This document shows positions 8,198 through 15,698 of a stretch of DNA of 22,668 nt, in pieces; the first letter of the stretch is position 1, and each line of letters begins with the position of its first letter. The notes below the pieces were generated by a model, which had not been told where the DNA came from, did not search any database, and saw only the letters and a program-made list of their open reading frames with translations. The stretch spans positions 1 to 22,668 of the forward strand of contig CAZJJK010000051.1 of NCBI GenBank assembly GCA_964546285.1, read 5' to 3'. A program made the translations under genes and the position numbers. Source of the DNA: CAZJJK01 sp964546285. Lineage in GTDB: Bacteria; Spirochaetota; Spirochaetia; Treponematales; Breznakiellaceae.

Positions 8198-9073
8198 TCA
8201 CGGATTTTCCGTTAATGCTGTGTCGCTAAGTACGATAACGACACGGCCTTCTTTCAGCAAATTTCTATTAGCTTCCGAAGCTAGTATTTTTAACGCGTCC
8301 TCGCGAGCTATGACTAGATCGGTCGCTTCAGCGCCAAAAACGCTTGTGGCCAAAATCCGCAAGGGATCATTCCCAACCAAGCCCGCGTTTTCCATGGATC
8401 GAGCGCTGGTATAATGCGCGAACCCCAACGTTTTGGCGGTTGCTGGGTCCGCCATGTTGCGCTCATAGAGGAGATTCATGTTATCGTCCCAAAGCTTAGG
8501 AAAAAGGCAAGCTTTCGCTAAGCTTTCTCGTTTTGTGCCGTGAAGCGGTAAGGGAGTTTCCGCGTAGATAATAAGGCCGCTAAAGTCACGAGTGGCACTT
8601 TGCTCCAAGGGGCGGCGGATAGCCGAGGCCTGTTCATGTTTTATTAACAAAGCGCTGATTTTTTTCAGATCGATATAAAAATCGACGCTCATAAACGCGA
8701 GGTCTGAGGAAAGGGTAAGCGCCGAACGGGGCGCTTGTGTGGATACGTCTCTCAGATCGCTAAGGCGCAAAGCGCCAGCGGCGACGGCCTCTCCAACGCT
8801 GGTGGAGGAATCCAAGCGCAGGGCGAATAAGTGGGGAAGAATCAAACGCGGGAATTCCGAAACGCAGAGTTCTTCGGCCTGAGCCCGGCCCGCCGGTAAC
8901 TTTATCCGCGCCTCAGCCAAATCCAGCCGCGCTGAAGCCGTAAGTAGAGCGGTGTCCCAGCTTATCGATGTTGTTACGTGTAAGCCTGTTCCCTCGGCGA
9001 TAAGCGGCTGGGGCAATGCCGGGATAAACAACAGAGGCAAAAAGAAGCTGATAAAAAAACGATATCGATTCAT
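8198..9073 (-). CDS. Secreted protein of the LPP20/FlgP-like type
   Basis: 291 aa. Signal peptide with a basic start (MNRYR) and a hydrophobic core, with likely cleavage after about residue 26 (LIAEG). The C-terminal half has FSGLIIYAE followed by LPLHG, then LGFAHYTSAR, VGNDPLRILA and GRVVIVLSD. I recall the same order (G-L-V/I-x-D/Y-A near a Pro-containing strand, a 'G...Y' segment, 'gNPL', then a closing valine-rich strand) in periplasmic proteins related to LPP20 and FlgP that are linked to outer-membrane or flagellar structures. The similarity is a recalled pattern; the function in this organism is unknown. Its ATG overlaps the stop of the lytic transglycosylase gene (ATGA), so the two are coupled. 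Confidence 0.65.
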   Translation of the reverse strand: MNRYRFFISFFLPLLFIPALPQPLIAEGTGLHVTTSISWDTALLTASARLDLAEARIKLPAGRAQAEELCVSEFPRLILPHLFALRLDSSTSVGEAVAAGALRLSDLRDVSTQAPRSALTLSSDLAFMSVDFYIDLKKISALLIKHEQASAIRRPLEQSATRDFSGLIIYAETPLPLHGTKRESLAKACLFPKLWDDNMNLLYERNMADPATAKTLGFAHYTSARSMENAGLVGNDPLRILATSVFGAEATDLVIAREDALKILASEANRNLLKEGRVVIVLSDTALTENP

Positions 9074-10407
9074 GGTGTCTCCGTTACAATTATCGGCGTC
9101 TTTATGACGCGTCCTTCGCGGAGAATATCGTTAAGACCCATATCGTTGGCGGCGGCTAAGGTTTCAGGGTCAATGTCAAAGGCGAGAGCCAGCGACCAAA
9201 GCGTATCGCCCTTTTTTACCGAATAAACGCCTTCAAAGGCAATCTGGCGCGCGGCCGCTGTTCCGGCGTAGGGACCGGCTTCTTTAAGCGCCGGGATGGC
9301 CAAAACTTGGCCAAGGCGTAAGAAACGGGCTTGGATGCCGGGGTTTGTCTGTTCTATCAGTTCCACTGAGACGCCAAAATGGCGCGCGAGGGCAGAGAGG
9401 GTGTCTCCGGATTTGATCGTATGATAATGGTAACGGACCAAAGCTTTGTCCTGGCGGCTTAACACCGCCAGAATTGCCTGAGCGTCGCGTTCGGGTACTT
9501 TTAGGAAATACGGACCGGTTGGAGGCGTTACCCCATAATTCAGTTCGGCGTTGCCCGCGCGAAGCCGATCCAGCGACGTTCCCGAATACTCGGCAAGGAG
9601 TTCCAGGTCTACGCTCCGGTCCATTGGTATTTGTATCCAATTTGGATTTTCCGGCCAATCCAGCGTTAAGCCAGACCGACCCGCCTTTGCCAGCACTATC
9701 GCGACCGCGATCAATTTAGGGACATAATGGGCTGTCTCGGTCTTAAGATAGCCCCGCTCACAGAGTTTCCAATAGTCATGTATACCGCTATTTCGCACGG
9801 CCCGGTTAACCGCTCCTAGTCCGGCGTTATAGGCCGCCAAAGCCAGGGGCCAATCGTGAAAAACGTCATAATTTTCTTTCAGCTTTTTTAACGCGGCTTC
9901 GGTGGCCAGAAAGAAATCGCGCCGTTCGTCTATCCAATCGTTTATCGTCAAACCGAAGGGCGCCGATGAATTCCGCATAAACTGCCAAAGGCCGGCCGCG
10001 CCAGAGCTTGACAGGGCGCTTGGCGAGTAGGCCGATTCTATTATGGGAAGATAGGCGAATTCAGGCGGAAGCCCATGAGCGGCTACTCTTTCCCTGATAT
10101 ATGGTAAAAAATCGGCGCCGCGATGTAGGACAGCCTCCAGCCAGCGCGAGCCGCCGCTGGAAAGATATTGGTCAATATACTTTATAGTGAGCTCGCGATC
10201 AGCTCCAGGAATCGTAAGTTTTTCGTTATGGAGCCCATGCCACTGGCGATCATTGCCGACGTAGCTTGTTTGCTTAGCCGTTTGACGGACCGGTCGTTCG
10301 GTTTCATCCTCATAACTACCGGCCGCCGCGGTCGCGGCGTGGATTAAGCAGATGGCGATCGCTAGGATAGGACGACCCGCGCTCCCGGCGTTCTTCGGCA
10401 TTACCAT
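9070..10407 (-). CDS. mltD: Membrane-bound lytic murein transglycosylase D-like, two LysM domains
   Basis: 445 aa from ATG 10407. This start is preferred over upstream ATGs because GGAG lies just upstream and it gives a normal signal peptide; an ATG at 10401 is an alternative. The SLT domain (about residues 100-250) has the catalytic Glu in YLPIIESAYSP, then SGAAGLWQFM and LALAAYNAGLGAVNRA, the signature of family 1 lytic transglycosylases. Two LysM modules follow (YHTIKSGDTLSALARHFGV and YSVKKGDTLWSLALAFDI), which bind peptidoglycan glycan. It cleaves the glycan strand forming 1,6-anhydro-MurNAc in the periplasm. The start codon overlaps the stop of the upstream TPR gene and the stop overlaps the next start, so three envelope genes are translated together. 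Confidence 0.93.
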   Translation of the reverse strand: MVMPKNAGSAGRPILAIAICLIHAATAAAGSYEDETERPVRQTAKQTSYVGNDRQWHGLHNEKLTIPGADRELTIKYIDQYLSSGGSRWLEAVLHRGADFLPYIRERVAAHGLPPEFAYLPIIESAYSPSALSSSGAAGLWQFMRNSSAPFGLTINDWIDERRDFFLATEAALKKLKENYDVFHDWPLALAAYNAGLGAVNRAVRNSGIHDYWKLCERGYLKTETAHYVPKLIAVAIVLAKAGRSGLTLDWPENPNWIQIPMDRSVDLELLAEYSGTSLDRLRAGNAELNYGVTPPTGPYFLKVPERDAQAILAVLSRQDKALVRYHYHTIKSGDTLSALARHFGVSVELIEQTNPGIQARFLRLGQVLAIPALKEAGPYAGTAAARQIAFEGVYSVKKGDTLWSLALAFDIDPETLAAANDMGLNDILREGRVIKTPIIVTETP

Positions 10408-11480
10408 TTTTCTCCGTAGTAGATACCGGCCCATTCCCAACGGCCGTGTATTTCAGGATCGGCGGGAAAGTCTATTTTTCTGAAATAAAGATACCAAGTG
10501 GAGATGCGCTGAGACCAGCCCCAGGTTCTTAGATAGGCTTCGTTGGCGTTGGAACTCGCGTCCAGGTTTGGGGCGTAGCGAATCCGATTGCCCGCTAAAA
10601 AGTCCGCGAAATTAAATTCCACCAAAGTATTTGAATCCATCGCTTCCTGTTCCCAAGACATGGCGAAAAAATTCACCTTGGCTTTGTATCTTTTTAAACT
10701 GGCGGCACTGCTTTTATCCATAGCTGTTTTTACCGCGTTGACCAAAGCTTGCAGGCTTTCAAAGGTCCAGTCTCTAGGAGAGTTATAAAAATCCACTATT
10801 TTTTTCGCGTAATTATAGGCGTCCGGGAAACCAGGTATGGATGTCTCGTAATACGGCAGGAATTTCGCGTATGTTCGTATGGCGGAGTCCCATTCGCCGA
10901 TATGTTCATAGGATTGAGCCAGTAAGAAATAAGCCGATCCAAGATCGATCTCGTCCTGAAAGCGAGAAATCAATTCTTGATAATAATAAACCCGCTGTTC
11001 AGGCTTATCCACCAAGTCTATCAGCTTTTCTAAGCAAGCCAGATGAACGGATTTTCCATTAACTATCAAATCTTGGTAGTTTTTGATAATGCGGTTAAAA
11101 TAATAAGCCGCGACCGGTAAGGCGTCTTGATGTAGATATAAATAAGCCGCCATAAGAAGGAAATAGGCGTTGTATGGATCGTTTTCGCGTTCAGCGACGC
11201 GGCTGCTAAGAAAATTGGCGAGTTTTCCGTATTCACCTTGGCGGAGAAGCTCTTCGGCTATTTCGCGAGTAGCGGTAAAGACCGCCTCATGGTCATCGCG
11301 CTCGCTATTCAGAATGGCGAATAAATCTTTAAGCTCGCTTTTTTCAGTCTTGTTGCCATCGATATAGTAGGACTCGGACAGAGCGTTGTCCCAGGGTGTT
11401 GTGATACCGCCGTGGGCATCGCAGGCGAAGATCACGACCAGTAAGGCCGTGATAGCTAATAACGTAAACCAAAAACGCAT
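10401..11480 (-). CDS. TPR-containing putative lipoprotein
   Basis: 359 aa, first gene of the minus-strand run. The N-terminus MRFWFTLLAITALLVVIFAC has a relaxed lipobox (I-F-A-C, Cys20), typical of spirochaetes; lipidation is likely but not certain because Phe at -2 is unusual. Helical repeats of TPR type are visible between about residues 75 and 230, for example AYFLLMAAYLYLHQDALPVA and SAYFLLAQSYEHIGEWDSAI. The C-terminal 100 residues contain a Trp-rich segment (RTWGWSQRISTWYLYFRKID) that I do not recognise. Coupling with the MltD-like enzyme suggests a scaffold or partner in peptidoglycan remodelling. No good Shine-Dalgarno precedes the ATG. Confidence 0.75.
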   Translation of the reverse strand: MRFWFTLLAITALLVVIFACDAHGGITTPWDNALSESYYIDGNKTEKSELKDLFAILNSERDDHEAVFTATREIAEELLRQGEYGKLANFLSSRVAERENDPYNAYFLLMAAYLYLHQDALPVAAYYFNRIIKNYQDLIVNGKSVHLACLEKLIDLVDKPEQRVYYYQELISRFQDEIDLGSAYFLLAQSYEHIGEWDSAIRTYAKFLPYYETSIPGFPDAYNYAKKIVDFYNSPRDWTFESLQALVNAVKTAMDKSSAASLKRYKAKVNFFAMSWEQEAMDSNTLVEFNFADFLAGNRIRYAPNLDASSNANEAYLRTWGWSQRISTWYLYFRKIDFPADPEIHGRWEWAGIYYGEKW

Positions 11481-11511
11481 ATCGGCCGGATGGTACCATG
11501 GGCGGAAACCG

Positions 11512-11541
11512 TTGGCAAGAGAAGGCTTGTACCATTATAAT
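11512..11541 (+). promoter_or_regulatory. Sigma-70-type promoter for the small membrane protein
   Basis: TTGGCA (11512-11517), 18-nt spacer, perfect TATAAT (11536-11541). The -10 is part of a palindrome ATTATAAT (11534-11541), so a TATAAT also reads on the minus strand towards the TPR lipoprotein, although without a good -35. Transcription on the plus strand would start around 11548, essentially at the ATG of the next gene. Confidence 0.65.
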
Positions 11542-11549
11542 GCGATGAT

Positions 11550-12101
11550 ATGGCAACCGGATTAAATAGGACTATCGCGGCTAACGCCGTTTTGTTTTCA
11601 GGGCTTAGTTTTACCATTCTGGGCGCCGGTACCTTGCTATCGGCTTTAGCCGGTGGCTCGCGCGGTGGCGCTTTTTTAGCGTCTTTCGCTATAGTTATCG
11701 GTGTCCTTTTAGCTTATGTAGCCGTTAGGATACATAAAGCGGCGCGGTTTATTTTTGGCGCCGCCTTCCTTATCCTGTCAGGTATATTTCTCATAATACT
11801 GGCCAGCGGTATTTTGAATTCTTCTATTCGGCAACTGTGGCCTATTTTTGTGATCTTTGCCGGCGTTTCTTTATTTCCCGCCGGCTGGTTTCGTTATCGA
11901 TCTATCCAAGCCCGTTTTATTATTCCGATGCTGGCTTTCCTGATTTTAGGCTCGGTGTTTTTTCTTTTTTCGCTAGGTCTTGTCCCAACCTCGTTTAAAG
12001 CCTTTTTCCTTGAATGGTGGCCGCTTTTATTGATATTAGCCGGCCTTATTTTAACCCTGGTTTCTCTTGGTTCGCGTTTCCCGGGAGAACATGGTCAGTG
12101 A
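11550..12101 (+). CDS. Small multi-spanning membrane protein (about five TM segments)
   Basis: 183 aa. Five to six hydrophobic segments separated by short basic loops; repeated L-W-P-I-F/L-W-W-P-L-L motifs followed by G (QLWPIFVIFAG, EWWPLLLILAG) resemble the membrane part of LiaI/LiaF-like and DUF5668-type proteins. This is a structural impression only. The ATG at 11550 is the first possible start (TAA in frame at 11538) and has no Shine-Dalgarno; it lies 8 nt after a strong -10, so the mRNA would be nearly leaderless. It overlaps the start of the TPR lipoprotein gene by GTGA, forming a two-gene unit. Confidence 0.7.
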   Translation: MATGLNRTIAANAVLFSGLSFTILGAGTLLSALAGGSRGGAFLASFAIVIGVLLAYVAVRIHKAARFIFGAAFLILSGIFLIILASGILNSSIRQLWPIFVIFAGVSLFPAGWFRYRSIQARFIIPMLAFLILGSVFFLFSLGLVPTSFKAFFLEWWPLLLILAGLILTLVSLGSRFPGEHGQ

Positions 12102-13831
12102 TAGGCCTTGGCGCCCGTAAACAGTTCTTACTTGCGTTCGCTGTCAGTCTAAGCGCTTGCGCGTCAACTCCTGACGTTAAGGCTCCTCTGGCTAGCGTTG
12201 AGCGAGCGCCTGTCACTGTTAACGCGGCGAGCGCCACAGGCACTGTCAGTGCCGCCGCGGCTCCCGCAAATGGGATCGCGGGGCAGATTAAGGGTTTGGT
12301 TGAGCAGGGTACTCCGCCATCCTTATTACGCGCGTTGGACTTGATCCGTAGCCGTGAGTTGGGCTCAACGGAATTTGGCAGGGCAATGACGGCGACTGTC
12401 GTTGTCCTGATGCAGAAGCTCTACCCAGAACTTCGCGGCGATTTGCCTGTCCCTGATCCGCCGCCGACGCATCTGTATACAAAAATCTTAAAAGACGCCG
12501 AAAGAGGCGCTTACACGCCAGCCTCAACTGAGTCTGTTGATTATTTGGAATTGGTATTGCCCTTCCTCGCCTTATTAAATGAAACTCGTTCGGAGCGTTT
12601 GGCAGCCGCCTTGCCTGATTTAGACAGAGCCGCTCAGCTTAATACCCTCTCTTCATTGGAGCCCTATTTTCGTGGAATTATCGCGGAACGCCAAGGCCAA
12701 ATGGCTGTTGCCTTGGCCGCGTACGATGTCGCCCGCTCGCGTTCCGCGGATTGTTATCCGGCCGCTATCGCCGCCGCTCGGCTTATGGCTGATATGGGAA
12801 AAGCCGCTGAGTCGGTAAGTCTTTTAGGTGAGATCGCCATACGCTACCCGGATAATGAGTCCGTTAAACGAGCGCTGGCAAAAGCGTATTACGCTGCGCG
12901 TGATTGGTCGCGAGCGGGAACGGCTATCGCCGAAATTCTTCAGCTTAATCCGCGTGATGTGGAGTTTATGTTAATGCGCGCTCATGCCCTAGTGGCGCAA
13001 GGCTCGTACCTTCAAGCTCAACCGCTTTTAGACGCTATCGCTACGATTGATGCTACAAATCGTCTCTATCTTTATCTACGGGCTATGGTTCAGGCTGAGG
13101 GCTATCGTAATCGTGATTCGGCTCTTACCTATTTGCGGGCGATCCTTCGGGTGGACCCAAATGATGAGGAAGCCTTAAGCTACGCGGCTAGATTATTATT
13201 AGAATCCTCAAGGCCGGAAGAAATAGAGGAGGGGAGAGCTTTTTTAGAGCTTTTGTTATCGGCTTCTCAGCCTTCTTTAGAAATAATTGAGTTGGCTCTT
13301 AAAGATAAACTTGCTAGAGCGGCATGGCTGGAAGCCTTGCCGCTTGTGGAGCTTTTATTGGCGGAACGTCGATCCATAGCGGATATCCGCGCCGCGGTGG
13401 CGGTCTATGTTGGTTTAGGCGATGCTGAAAATGCCCTTGATATGGCTGGTGAGCTATATGGTGTGGACAATCCCGCGGATGATGATACGGTTCTCTATGT
13501 TAACGCGCTTATCGGCGCTGGCCGAGGAACGGAAGCTTTGAAGATTATTGAAGACTGTTTACAGAGGCTTCCCAGCGGGGCGCAAAAAAGCAAACTATAT
13601 TATGCCCGTAGTCGGCTTAAGACGGACGAGGAAGCGGTTATTAGTGATCTGCGGTCTAGCTTGTTTGAGGACCCCCGCAACTTGGATTCGTTAATAGCGA
13701 TGCTTGAGCTGTATCGAGCGCGGAAAGATGATCGGCGCGCCGTTTATTATTTGAAGCAAGCTTTAGCTATAGCGCCGGACAACCCCTTGCTGAGGACGTA
13801 TAAGACCGAATATGCCGCGTTAATGAATTAA
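12098..13831 (+). CDS. TPR-repeat lipoprotein
   Basis: 577 aa from GTG 12098, which overlaps the preceding stop (GTGA). A longer frame from 12014 would run inside the membrane protein gene; the GTG start gives a perfect lipoprotein signal (MIGLGARKQF, hydrophobic core, SLSACAS, lipobox Cys at residue 22). After an Ala/Pro-rich linker the protein is a chain of TPR-like helix pairs, e.g. around residues 185-330 (ALAAYDVARSRSADCYPAAI, AKAYYAARDWSRAGTAIAEI, YLRAILRVDPNDEEALSYAA) and again at the end (AVYYLKQALAIAPDNPLLRT). It is likely anchored in a membrane and binds other proteins. The specific role is unknown. Confidence 0.82.
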   Translation: MIGLGARKQFLLAFAVSLSACASTPDVKAPLASVERAPVTVNAASATGTVSAAAAPANGIAGQIKGLVEQGTPPSLLRALDLIRSRELGSTEFGRAMTATVVVLMQKLYPELRGDLPVPDPPPTHLYTKILKDAERGAYTPASTESVDYLELVLPFLALLNETRSERLAAALPDLDRAAQLNTLSSLEPYFRGIIAERQGQMAVALAAYDVARSRSADCYPAAIAAARLMADMGKAAESVSLLGEIAIRYPDNESVKRALAKAYYAARDWSRAGTAIAEILQLNPRDVEFMLMRAHALVAQGSYLQAQPLLDAIATIDATNRLYLYLRAMVQAEGYRNRDSALTYLRAILRVDPNDEEALSYAARLLLESSRPEEIEEGRAFLELLLSASQPSLEIIELALKDKLARAAWLEALPLVELLLAERRSIADIRAAVAVYVGLGDAENALDMAGELYGVDNPADDDTVLYVNALIGAGRGTEALKIIEDCLQRLPSGAQKSKLYYARSRLKTDEEAVISDLRSSLFEDPRNLDSLIAMLELYRARKDDRRAVYYLKQALAIAPDNPLLRTYKTEYAALMN

Positions 13832-14148
13832 GGCTCTTATTATTTCCTTCTTCTCATAACGTTTATAGTTAAGGGCTTTTGTACCGCCGCCAATTCCGCC
13901 CAAAAAACGCGATGACAATTTCTTCATATTGAACAAGGAATTGCCATGACCCATTCGCGCTTGTAAAAAGGAATCAGCAATCCCAGGGCACAACAAAATT
14001 GGCAGCAGTTAGAAATACCTTAGAAAGGGCCTTATATGGGATAAGAGCGCTTGTGCCAATTCCCAATAGCGGCGGATCAGCGGAAGCTTTATTATTTTTT
14101 AGCCCAATTCTTTAAATTTTCTTGCGAAGCGCCAGAGTGGGGGATAGA
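13832..14148. other. Intergenic region with AATTGGCA-type motifs
   Basis: 317 nt between the TPR lipoprotein and the DgkA-like gene. It carries copy 2 of the dispersed repeat (13991-14015) and four related GCCAATT/AATTGGC motifs: GCCAATTCC (13889), GGAATTGCC (13937), AATTGGCA (13997-14004) and TGCCAATT (14054-14061), the last two being a perfect 8-bp inverted pair. No terminator with a T-tract and no clear promoter hexamers were found. It could be the scar of a mobile element. Confidence 0.4.
13991..14015 (+). repeat. Dispersed 25-nt repeat, copy 2
   Basis: Matches 213-237 at 23 of 25 positions in the same orientation, 13.8 kb away. Unlike copy 1 there is no transposase-like gene next to it. 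Confidence 0.6.
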
Positions 14149-14628
14149 ATGGTGTCTATGCTTCGACGTTTACGCGCTTCTTTGTTTCGCTTTTCGCTTT
14201 ATCTGTTGGCCGATCATCCGCCAACGACAGAAAAACCGAAAAAAAGCCGAGGTTTTCTTAGAAGCGGGGTTCATGCCTGTAGGGGGCTAATCTTTCTATT
14301 TATGACGGAACGGAATTTTAGGCTTGAGTGCTATGTCGCCGTTTTCGCTCTTGCCCTTGGGCTTGTACTACGTATCAGCGCTTTGGAGTGGGCTCTTATC
14401 ATATTCAATATCGCTTTTGTACTATCTTCCGAAGCTAAGAATACGGCGGTGGAAATGGTCACCGATCTGCATGTGAAGGCGTATGATTATAACGCCAAGG
14501 GGCTAAAGGACGTTTCCTCGGGTTCGGTCCTATTAGCCTCCTTGTCAGCGGCGGCGACCGGGTTTCTTATCTTTGGCCCTCGTCTTATCGCCCTCGTGGC
14601 CGCCCTTTTTCAGAATGGCGGCGTATAA
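14149..14628 (+). CDS. dgkA: DgkA-family kinase (diacylglycerol or undecaprenol kinase)
   Basis: 159 aa from ATG 14149, chosen because a GTGGGGGA purine-rich site lies just upstream; a TTG at 14122 is possible. The family hallmark is clear: GLIFLFMTERNFRLE before the first membrane helix, then S-E-A-K-N-T-A-V-E-M-V-T-D (residues 94-106, the ExxNTAxE ATP/Mg site) and GLKDVSSGSVLLAS (118-131, the KD..xGxVL segment). Three transmembrane helices follow the DgkA pattern. The enzyme phosphorylates a membrane lipid alcohol: diacylglycerol in Gram-negatives, undecaprenol in Gram-positives; the substrate cannot be decided here. The N-terminal 40 residues are longer than usual. Confidence 0.85.
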   Translation: MVSMLRRLRASLFRFSLYLLADHPPTTEKPKKSRGFLRSGVHACRGLIFLFMTERNFRLECYVAVFALALGLVLRISALEWALIIFNIAFVLSSEAKNTAVEMVTDLHVKAYDYNAKGLKDVSSGSVLLASLSAAATGFLIFGPRLIALVAALFQNGGV

Positions 14629-15136
14629 ACTCGACCCAAGACCTAAAAGCTCGCCTTTGATAAATGTGTCATTATGACGCTTTATGCCTGGTCATTATGA
14701 TACAATGTTTCAAAAATCCACGACTCACGTTAAAAAATGCTATCGGCTGAGGCTGTTTCAAAAGTCTTTACGCTGCTTTCAAAGATCGCGTATTGATGAA
14801 ATAGGCCATCTCGATTTTGTTATAAGTCGGTCTATGTCTATATATTATAGATATATATTACAATACTTTGGTTTTTATACAGACAAACCTTTAAAGAAGT
14901 GAGATTTTTGAAAGCATTTTCTTTTAGCTTTGAATCCGCTACATCAACCCAGTCATATTTTATGCGCGAAAAGAAAAGCCTTATTACGGCTTCAATATAT
15001 GTATATATATAATAAAGAAATGATATACATATACCATTGCGCTCTCCCCGCTATACGGCGTTTAGACGTAACGCCTCAGCCTAAAAACGTTCTGTGTCTC
15101 CTTTTTTTGCCAGATCTCATCAGTATTTTGGCTTAC
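14629..15136. other. AT-rich intergenic region upstream of hsp20 genes
   Basis: A long gene-free stretch, visibly more AT-rich than the surroundings. It contains two direct copies of GTCATTATGA (14668-14677 and 14691-14700), two copies of TGTTTCAAAA (14706-14715 and 14754-14763), a palindromic TCTATATATTATAGA tract near 14837, an 11-bp inverted repeat (14996-15033) and a small hairpin GGCGTT/AACGCC near 15059-15077. Short open frames here have no family resemblance and no ribosome binding sites. Confidence 0.5.
14996..15033. promoter_or_regulatory. 11-bp perfect inverted repeat, possible activator-binding site
   Basis: TATATGTATAT (14996-15006) and ATATACATATA (15023-15033) are exact reverse complements with a 16-nt spacer. 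The centre lies about 150 nt upstream of the expected start of the -24/-12 promoter, within the usual range for sigma-54 enhancer sites. Being AT-only except for one G/C pair, it could also be chance. Confidence 0.4.
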
Positions 15137-15153
15137 TTGGCATGGTATCTGCA
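15137..15153 (+). promoter_or_regulatory. Sigma-54-type (-24/-12) promoter for the hsp20 pair
   Basis: TTGGCATGGTATCTGCA carries GG and GC exactly 10 nt apart and matches the consensus YTGGCACG-N4-TTGCW at 11 of 13 defined positions. The predicted start at about 15164 gives a 77-nt leader before the ATG at 15241. No CIRCE repeat and no good sigma-70 pair with proper spacing was seen in the same stretch. Confidence 0.55.
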
Positions 15154-15240
15154 TCTATTTTCATATAAATCATCGGGGCCGATAGCCAAAGTAAAAAGAC
15201 GGCGGCCGTATCGATCACCCGAAATGCCAAGGAGGCGTAT

Positions 15241-15687
15241 ATGAACTTAGTCAGATGGAACCGTGATTTAGCCCTGGACCCGCTAGACGAGTTTGACCGT
15301 TTGCAGAACGAGCTTAGCCGCTTGTTCAACTTTGGCCTTGATAATACCGGCCTATTTGATCGGGCTCTGGCTCCCACTCTGGATCTTGTGGAAAACCAGG
15401 ACGACTATACGCTCTATGTGGATCTGCCTGGGGTTGATAAGAAGGATTTGGAGTTGACGGTGGAAAACAACCTTCTCTCCGTCAAGGGCGAGAAAAAAGA
15501 CGCGAAGGAAGCCAAGCGCTTCTTCCGTAAAGAAACCTGGACCGGTTCCTTCCGCCGGACAGTCAGTTTACCCGCCGCCGCCGACCCCGAAAAGGTGCAT
15601 GCCGAGCTTAAGGATGGCGTACTTACGGTGGTAATTGGCAAACGCGAAGAGCACAAACCTCGGCAAATCGCCGTATCGGTAAAGTAA
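15241..15687 (+). CDS. hsp20: Small heat-shock protein (Hsp20, alpha-crystallin domain)
   Basis: 148 aa. Strong ribosome binding site AAGGAGG 5 nt before the ATG. N-terminal arm with DPLDEFDRLQNELSRLF, an amphipathic segment common in class A bacterial Hsp20. Alpha-crystallin domain from about residue 48: PTLDLVENQDDYTLYVDLPGVDKKDLEL, LLSVKGEKK, a GSFRRTVSLP strand and the hallmark A-x-x-x-D-G-V-L-T-V near residue 124-133. The C-terminus IAVSVK carries an I-x-V anchor used in oligomer assembly. ATP-independent holdase that keeps unfolding proteins soluble. It is followed after 11 nt by a second Hsp20; the pair may form mixed oligomers. Confidence 0.95.
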   Translation: MNLVRWNRDLALDPLDEFDRLQNELSRLFNFGLDNTGLFDRALAPTLDLVENQDDYTLYVDLPGVDKKDLELTVENNLLSVKGEKKDAKEAKRFFRKETWTGSFRRTVSLPAAADPEKVHAELKDGVLTVVIGKREEHKPRQIAVSVK

Positions 15688-15698
15688 GGAGGCTAGCT

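Noticed and set aside
12014..12097. Longer N-terminus for the 577-aa TPR lipoprotein
   Set aside because: It lies within the preceding membrane protein gene, and only the GTG at 12098 yields a lipoprotein signal.
14051..14290. 79-aa frame overlapping the DgkA-like gene
   Set aside because: Runs in another frame over the DgkA coding region, which has clear family motifs; no ribosome binding site.
15058..15108. Hairpin GGCGTT/AACGCC with a later T-run as a small-RNA terminator
   Set aside because: The T-run (about 15102) is some 25 nt away from the 6-bp stem, so it is not a canonical terminator.
15100..15240. CIRCE element for HrcA control of hsp20
   Set aside because: No TTAGCACTC-N9-GAGTGCTAA or close variant found upstream of the gene.
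14930..15244. 104-aa frame before hsp20
   Set aside because: Lies over the AT palindromes and the promoter; composition is not protein-like and no start signal is present.
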